Shown here: positions 60,744 to 64,000 of the stretch, in pieces
How the letters are laid out: every line of letters starts with the position of its first letter
Position numbering within the stretch: the first letter of the stretch is position 1
Source of the DNA: CALKXV01 sp965228905
GTDB taxonomy: Bacteria > Pseudomonadota > Alphaproteobacteria > Rhodobacterales > Rhodobacteraceae
Direction of reading: 5' to 3'
Assembly (NCBI GenBank): GCA_965228905.1
Contig: CBDDII010000002.1
Location: 496,001 to 560,000, forward strand
DNA length: 64,000 nucleotides
Program-made: the position numbers and the translations under genes
The notes under the pieces: generated by a model
What the model was told of the DNA's origin: nothing
Databases searched by the model: none
Seen by the model: the letters and a program-made list of their open reading frames with translations, nothing else

Positions 60744-60820
60744 ACTGTGTATATAGTGCGCGCGTTGTCTCGTTTGGTAGCGGGGGCAGGGGCTGGCTTT
60801 GCGTGGACTGTATATATAGT
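60744..60820. promoter_or_regulatory. Twin operator-like palindromes
   Basis: ACTGTGTATATAGT (60744-60757) and ACTGTATATATAGT (60807-60820) differ by one base and start exactly 63 bp apart, six helical turns. The second is nearly symmetric with its flanks (GACT...AGTC). This suggests two bound copies of a dimeric regulator on the same DNA face. The protein is unknown. Confidence 0.5.
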
Positions 60821-60866
60821 CGTCGCCGGGGCGTTCGTTTGCTCTGAAAGCCTTGTTCCAAAGGGT

Positions 60867-60894
60867 CAACGCCGCGACGAGGGTCGCGGCGTTG
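60867..60894. other. Perfect 12-bp stem-loop
   Basis: CAACGCCGCGAC and GTCGCGGCGTTG form a perfect stem around a GAGG loop. There is no T run on either side, so it is either a weak terminator of the transglycosylase message or part of a structured RNA. Confidence 0.6.
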
Positions 60895-61328
60895 GGTACA
60901 CGAGGGGGAATGTTTGGCGTGGCTTTTCGCGCCACTGTCTCTGAAGTATCGACAGAATGGGGCGATAATATGAAGTTGTTTCTGAATTATGAACAGTCTA
61001 GGGGCATTTCTGTGGAAATTGCAGGGTTTTGCCCTTCGGTGCTTAACGCCAAGTGACCCCGGCGGTCGCTTCGCGCGGTGCTTTTTTGCAATTTGTACAG
61101 GTTCCCAGAGGCCGTTTTTCCGTTTTGTACGTCGATGCGAACGCTGTGGTGTACGAAGTGTGAATTTTCGGGGTGGAGCCAGGACGGCCGGGACGGAGAG
61201 GGGTGTAGAGCCGCGAACTGACATACCAGTTTGATTTCAGGGTGTTTTTCCCGACCTATCTGCACTTCGACTACGCAAAGTGCCACATTTAGGCCCCAAT
61301 CAGGCATACTTTCGCCACATTAGTATGG

Positions 61329-61343
61329 TTAATATTCCATTAG
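61329..61343. promoter_or_regulatory. Half-consensus CtrA-like site
   Basis: TTAA-TATTCCA-TTAG resembles the CtrA motif TTAA-N7-TTAA with one change in the second half. It lies about 130 bases before the small orphan gene at 61475. A role for CtrA is a guess. Confidence 0.35.
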
Positions 61344-61474
61344 ACGCATTTAAGTGAGTCTAGGGACACGTGAGCAGCCGGGTGTTTGGCTGCTTCACAG
61401 TAAACGGGAAATAGGTCAGGGCCACTTGGGTCGATTTGGCTCTGATCAGTAGAAAGTAGAGTAGGTAAGTTGAT

Positions 61475-61705
61475 ATGGCTATCAGTATTGACCCCCGCCA
61501 TTCAGTTCCAGCATACCAGCTGAGCGAGTTCGGCTCGGAACTGACGTATGATATCATCCTGTCGGCAGCAGAGAGCCTGGATGATGAAGAGCTTTCCGCA
61601 CTTGAGGCCGAAATCAGCCTGTTCGCCACGGTAGGACTGGTGGGTGTTCTGATGTCGCGTCTGTTGGTGTCGCTGCGCGAAGGCCACATGGAGCAAGCGG
61701 CCTGA
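61475..61705 (+). CDS. Small hypothetical protein
   Basis: A 76-residue acidic protein I do not recognise. The middle is a predicted acidic helix (SAAESLDDEELSALEAEISL) and the second part a hydrophobic stretch FATVGLVGVLMSRLLVSL. No signal peptide; it may be a small membrane-associated or helical dimer. It has TAGGTAAG upstream, a long untranslated region of over 700 bp and a terminator behind it, so it is probably expressed from its own promoter. Confidence 0.7.
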   Translation: MAISIDPRHSVPAYQLSEFGSELTYDIILSAAESLDDEELSALEAEISLFATVGLVGVLMSRLLVSLREGHMEQAA

Positions 61706-61743
61706 TCGGCCTCTGACAAAGGCCACGTCTGAAATTATGAAAC

Positions 61744-61769
61744 CGGCGGCTCGTTTGAGCCGCCGTTTT
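61744..61769. terminator. Shared terminator between orphan gene and tldD
   Basis: CGGCGGCTC-gttt-GAGCCGCCG followed by TTTT is a strong terminator for the plus-strand orphan gene. The tldD stop codon lies at its right edge (61769-61771), so it probably also ends the tldD transcript. Confidence 0.8.
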
Positions 61770-63193
61770 CATGCTGCCGACCCGCCGACAGTCAGACCGC
61801 CAATCAACAGGGTGGGCTGGCCGACGCCCACGGGCACCCATTGGCCCGCCTTGCCGCAATTGCCGATGCCGGGGTCGAGTTTCATGTCGTTTCCGATGGC
61901 GCGGATCTGTTTCAGGGCCGTGGCACCGTCGCCGATAAGGGTTGCGCCCTTGACGGGCGCGCCGACCTTGCCGTTCTGGACGCGATAGGCCTCGGTACAG
62001 GAAAACACGAATTTGCCGTTGGTGATGTCGACCTGACCGCCGCCGAACCCGACCGCATAGATGCCGTCTTTCAGGTCGGCGACGATGGATCGAGGGTCGG
62101 CGTCACCGGACAGCATATAGGTATTGGTCATCCGGGGCATCGGGGCATGGGCGTGGGATTCGCGCCGCCCGTTGCCCGTGGGTTTCACGCCCATCAGGCG
62201 GGCGTTCTGACGATCCTGCATATAGCCGACAAGCACGCCGTCCTCGATCAGGGTGTTCTTGCCACCGGGCGTGCCTTCGTCGTCGACGGTGATCGAGCCG
62301 CGCCGGTCGGGAATCGTGCCGTCATCCAGCACGGTGACGCCTTTTGCGGCGATCTGCTGGCCCATTAGCCCTGCAAAGGCCGAGGTTTTCTTGCGGTTGA
62401 AGTCGCCTTCCAACCCGTGGCCAATTGCCTCGTGCAGAAGGATGCCGGGCCAGCCGGGGCCAAGGGCAACATCCATCACACCCGCAGGCGCGGGGACGGC
62501 TTCGAGATTGACCAGCGCGATGCGGAGCGCCTCGCGGGCAAGGCCCTGCCAGTGGTCGGCCTCGATCAGCCCGGTCAGGGCATGGCGACCGCCGCCGCCG
62601 GCCATGCCGGATTCGCGGCGGCCGTTTTCTTCGACGATGACACTGACGTTCAGGCGGGTCATGGGGCGGGTGTCGGTGACTACGTGTCCTTCGGGGCGAA
62701 GGATCACCACCTCTTGCAGGGACGCTGCAAGAGAGGCCGAAACCTGTACGACGCGCGAATCAAGGTCGCGGGCGAAACTGTCGATTTCCTTCAATGTTTC
62801 GATCTTGACCGGAAATTCCGCATCGGCCATCGGATCGGCGTCGCCGTAGAGTTTCAGATTGGTCGCCTGAGGTGCATCGGCCAGCGTTCCGCCACCGTCG
62901 CCGACGGCAAGGCGGGCGGTCTCGACGGCGCGTTTCAGGGCAGATTCGCTGATTTCCGTGGAATGGGCGTATCCGGCGGTTTCGCCGCGCACGGCACGCA
63001 GGCCAAAGCCCTGGGCCGCGTCATAGCTGGCATTGCGCACGCGCCCGTCGTCGAAAGACAGCATTTCCGAGCGTCGGCGTTCGAGGAACAATTCGCCATC
63101 GTCCGCGCCCTGGACCGCCTGACGCAGCAAATCAAGGGCCGTGCCTTCGTCCAGCATGGTTTCAAAGGGTCGAAAGGGGGCCTGTGCGGTCAT
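61769..63193 (-). CDS. tldD: Metalloprotease TldD
   Basis: A 474-residue subunit of the TldD/TldE protease. The active motif HEAIGHGLEGD (HExxxH) lies at about residue 251, and the C-terminal third holds the glycine-rich GFGGGQVDITNGKFVF and the Cys-containing EAYRVQNGKVG region. It pairs with TldE/PmbA, which is not in the window, to degrade unfolded peptides. It diverges from the cytochrome oxidase gene at 63352. It is close to the family length. Confidence 0.93.
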   Translation of the reverse strand: MTAQAPFRPFETMLDEGTALDLLRQAVQGADDGELFLERRRSEMLSFDDGRVRNASYDAAQGFGLRAVRGETAGYAHSTEISESALKRAVETARLAVGDGGGTLADAPQATNLKLYGDADPMADAEFPVKIETLKEIDSFARDLDSRVVQVSASLAASLQEVVILRPEGHVVTDTRPMTRLNVSVIVEENGRRESGMAGGGGRHALTGLIEADHWQGLAREALRIALVNLEAVPAPAGVMDVALGPGWPGILLHEAIGHGLEGDFNRKKTSAFAGLMGQQIAAKGVTVLDDGTIPDRRGSITVDDEGTPGGKNTLIEDGVLVGYMQDRQNARLMGVKPTGNGRRESHAHAPMPRMTNTYMLSGDADPRSIVADLKDGIYAVGFGGGQVDITNGKFVFSCTEAYRVQNGKVGAPVKGATLIGDGATALKQIRAIGNDMKLDPGIGNCGKAGQWVPVGVGQPTLLIGGLTVGGSAA

Positions 63194-63351
63194 GTGCGTC
63201 GTCCTTGATGCGCGTCAAAAAGCGGCTGAATGCCGCAATCTGATGCCTTGTTCCTAAGCACCTAATATGGTTTTTAGCAGCGGGAGAACAACCGGGATGC
63301 GCGGGGGCACTGTGCATACCGATCTGAACACGCCAACAGGATCCATATCTG

Positions 63352-64000
63352 ATGCGCATTAGAACTTTCCTTACCGCTCTGCTTGCGATGCTGGCTGGCG
63401 GTGCCGCCACCGCCCAGGGGCTGCCGATCATTGGCCAGCCGGTCGATGGCAAGATGGGCTTTCAGCCCGCCGTGACCGAGGTTGCCCGCGACATTCACTG
63501 GCTGGACGGGATGATCCTGATCATCATCACCGCGATCACGCTTTTCGTCATGGCCCTGTTGATCATCTGTATCGTTAAGTTCAACGAACGCAGGAACACG
63601 GAGCCGGCGACGTTCACGCATAACACCCCGATCGAGGTGGCCTGGACGATCATCCCGATTGTCATCCTTGTCTTCATCGGTGCGTTTTCGCTTCCGGTGC
63701 TGTTCAAGCAGCAGGAAATCCCGGAACCCGAAGTCTTTATCAAGGCGACCGGTTATCAGTGGTATTGGGGGTATGAGTATCCCGACCACGAGATCGAGTT
63801 CGAGGGCTATATGGTCGGCGTCGATTCGGGCAATGAGTTGACCCCCGAGACCTCGCAGCAGTTGGCCGATCTGGGCTATACCGATCAGCACTTTACGCTT
63901 GCCACCGACACGTCGGTCGTGATCCCGACGGGCAAGGTTGTCGTCGTGCAGGTGACCGGTGCGGACGTGATTCACGCCTGGACCGTTCCGGCCTTCGGTG
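63352..64000 (+). CDS. ctaC: Cytochrome c oxidase subunit II, N-terminal part
   Basis: The first 216 codons of an aa3-type oxidase subunit II; the gene runs off the right edge. A signal peptide (MRIRTFLTALLAMLAGGAATAQ) is followed by two membrane helices (ILIIITAITLFVMALLIICI and VAWTIIPIVILVFIGAFSL), and then the cupredoxin domain with the aromatic motif GYQWYWGYEYPD. The last visible part HAWTVPAFG carries the first CuA ligand. Rhodobacter-type subunit II has a similar processed signal and a loop after the aromatic motif. It should be followed by ctaB, ctaG and ctaE. Confidence 0.95.
   Translation, partial: MRIRTFLTALLAMLAGGAATAQGLPIIGQPVDGKMGFQPAVTEVARDIHWLDGMILIIITAITLFVMALLIICIVKFNERRNTEPATFTHNTPIEVAWTIIPIVILVFIGAFSLPVLFKQQEIPEPEVFIKATGYQWYWGYEYPDHEIEFEGYMVGVDSGNELTPETSQQLADLGYTDQHFTLATDTSVVIPTGKVVVVQVTGADVIHAWTVPAFG

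Larger units (their letters stand above)
60699..61474. other. 776-bp gap with palindromes
   Basis: I see no convincing gene in this stretch; a short frame at 60989-61234 has no ribosome site and looks random. It holds two 14-bp near-palindromes 63 bp apart (60744 and 60807), a 12-bp stem-loop (60867-60894), and AT-rich DNA with a CtrA-like site (61329-61343). The nearest gene on the right is a small orphan. It could hold an untranslated RNA. Confidence 0.55.

Noticed and set aside
60989..61234. An 81-codon frame in the 776-bp gap
   Set aside because: No ribosome site, unusual composition with many Arg and Phe and no recognisable family. It remains possible but I would not annotate it.
1..64000. 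tRNA, rRNA, insertion sequences, integrases, prophage genes
   Set aside because: I looked in all gaps over 100 bp and saw no cloverleaf, rRNA match, transposase or phage protein. A dedicated search could still find a tRNA I missed.

Overview
This window looks like chromosomal DNA of a marine-type alphaproteobacterium of the family Rhodobacteraceae (Roseobacter group or a close relative). The grounds are the high G+C content, the dense head-to-tail genes with ATGA/TGATG overlaps, and several family hallmarks: an F1-ATPase inhibitor zeta subunit, a DUF4169 gene after fumC, an RNase E with a long acidic insertion in its S1 region, a GTTC-N7-GTTC type SOS box, and a DUF1127 gene followed by paired stem-loops with CCTCC loops (a 'cuckoo' sRNA). 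Most of the window is core or metabolic. I see no rRNA, tRNA, insertion sequence, prophage or CRISPR array.

Layout. 0-3 kb: end of a DUF2125 gene facing an extensin-like lipoprotein / tyrC-like / hisC operon. 3-9 kb: mmsA with a divergent LysR regulator, a CBS-domain protein, coaD, an MprF-like protein and the zeta subunit. 9-12.6 kb: purC, purS and purQ, with an alcohol dehydrogenase and an antisense membrane protein between purS and purQ. 12.6-15.8 kb: a DctB/DctD-type two-component pair whose regulator lacks the sigma-54 contact loop. 15.8-22 kb: a homocysteine methyltransferase-like gene with a divergent TetR regulator, a long leader and rne, then DUF354 and TusA-like genes. 22-28 kb: ccdA, a membrane hydrolase/cytochrome P450 operon, short repeats, then the fumC operon. 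28-32 kb: a methyltransferase, a DnaE2 C-terminal remnant or solo OB-fold gene under an SOS box, a ferredoxin, the DUF1127 gene with its sRNA, and an ApbC/Mrp ATPase.

32-40 kb is a peptide ABC transporter locus: two permeases, an M15-like protein and a substrate-binding protein on the minus strand, diverging from a fused double-ATPase gene that overlaps an argE-like deacylase. Together they suggest import and hydrolysis of peptides or acyl-amino acids. 40-47 kb holds an Lhr-type helicase, a glycosyltransferase, a MarR/MFS efflux pair and an AAA ATPase. 49-59.5 kb is a compact Tad (Flp type IVb) pilus cluster: two pilins, cpaB, secretin, small lipoprotein, cpaE, cpaF, tadB, tadC, two TPR lipoproteins and prepilin peptidase, all on the minus strand. 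A divergent lytic transglycosylase flanks it. The end carries a 0.8-kb region with palindromes, a small orphan gene, tldD and the start of cytochrome oxidase subunit II.

Most notable observations: the DUF1127-linked sRNA; a DnaE2 C-terminal piece fused directly to an SOS operator; a P450 whose ExxR arginine is replaced by proline; a DctD without GAFTGA and with an inverted Walker B pair; Flp pilins with Asp-Trp in place of Glu-Tyr after the cleavage site; and several unexplained repeats and palindromes.
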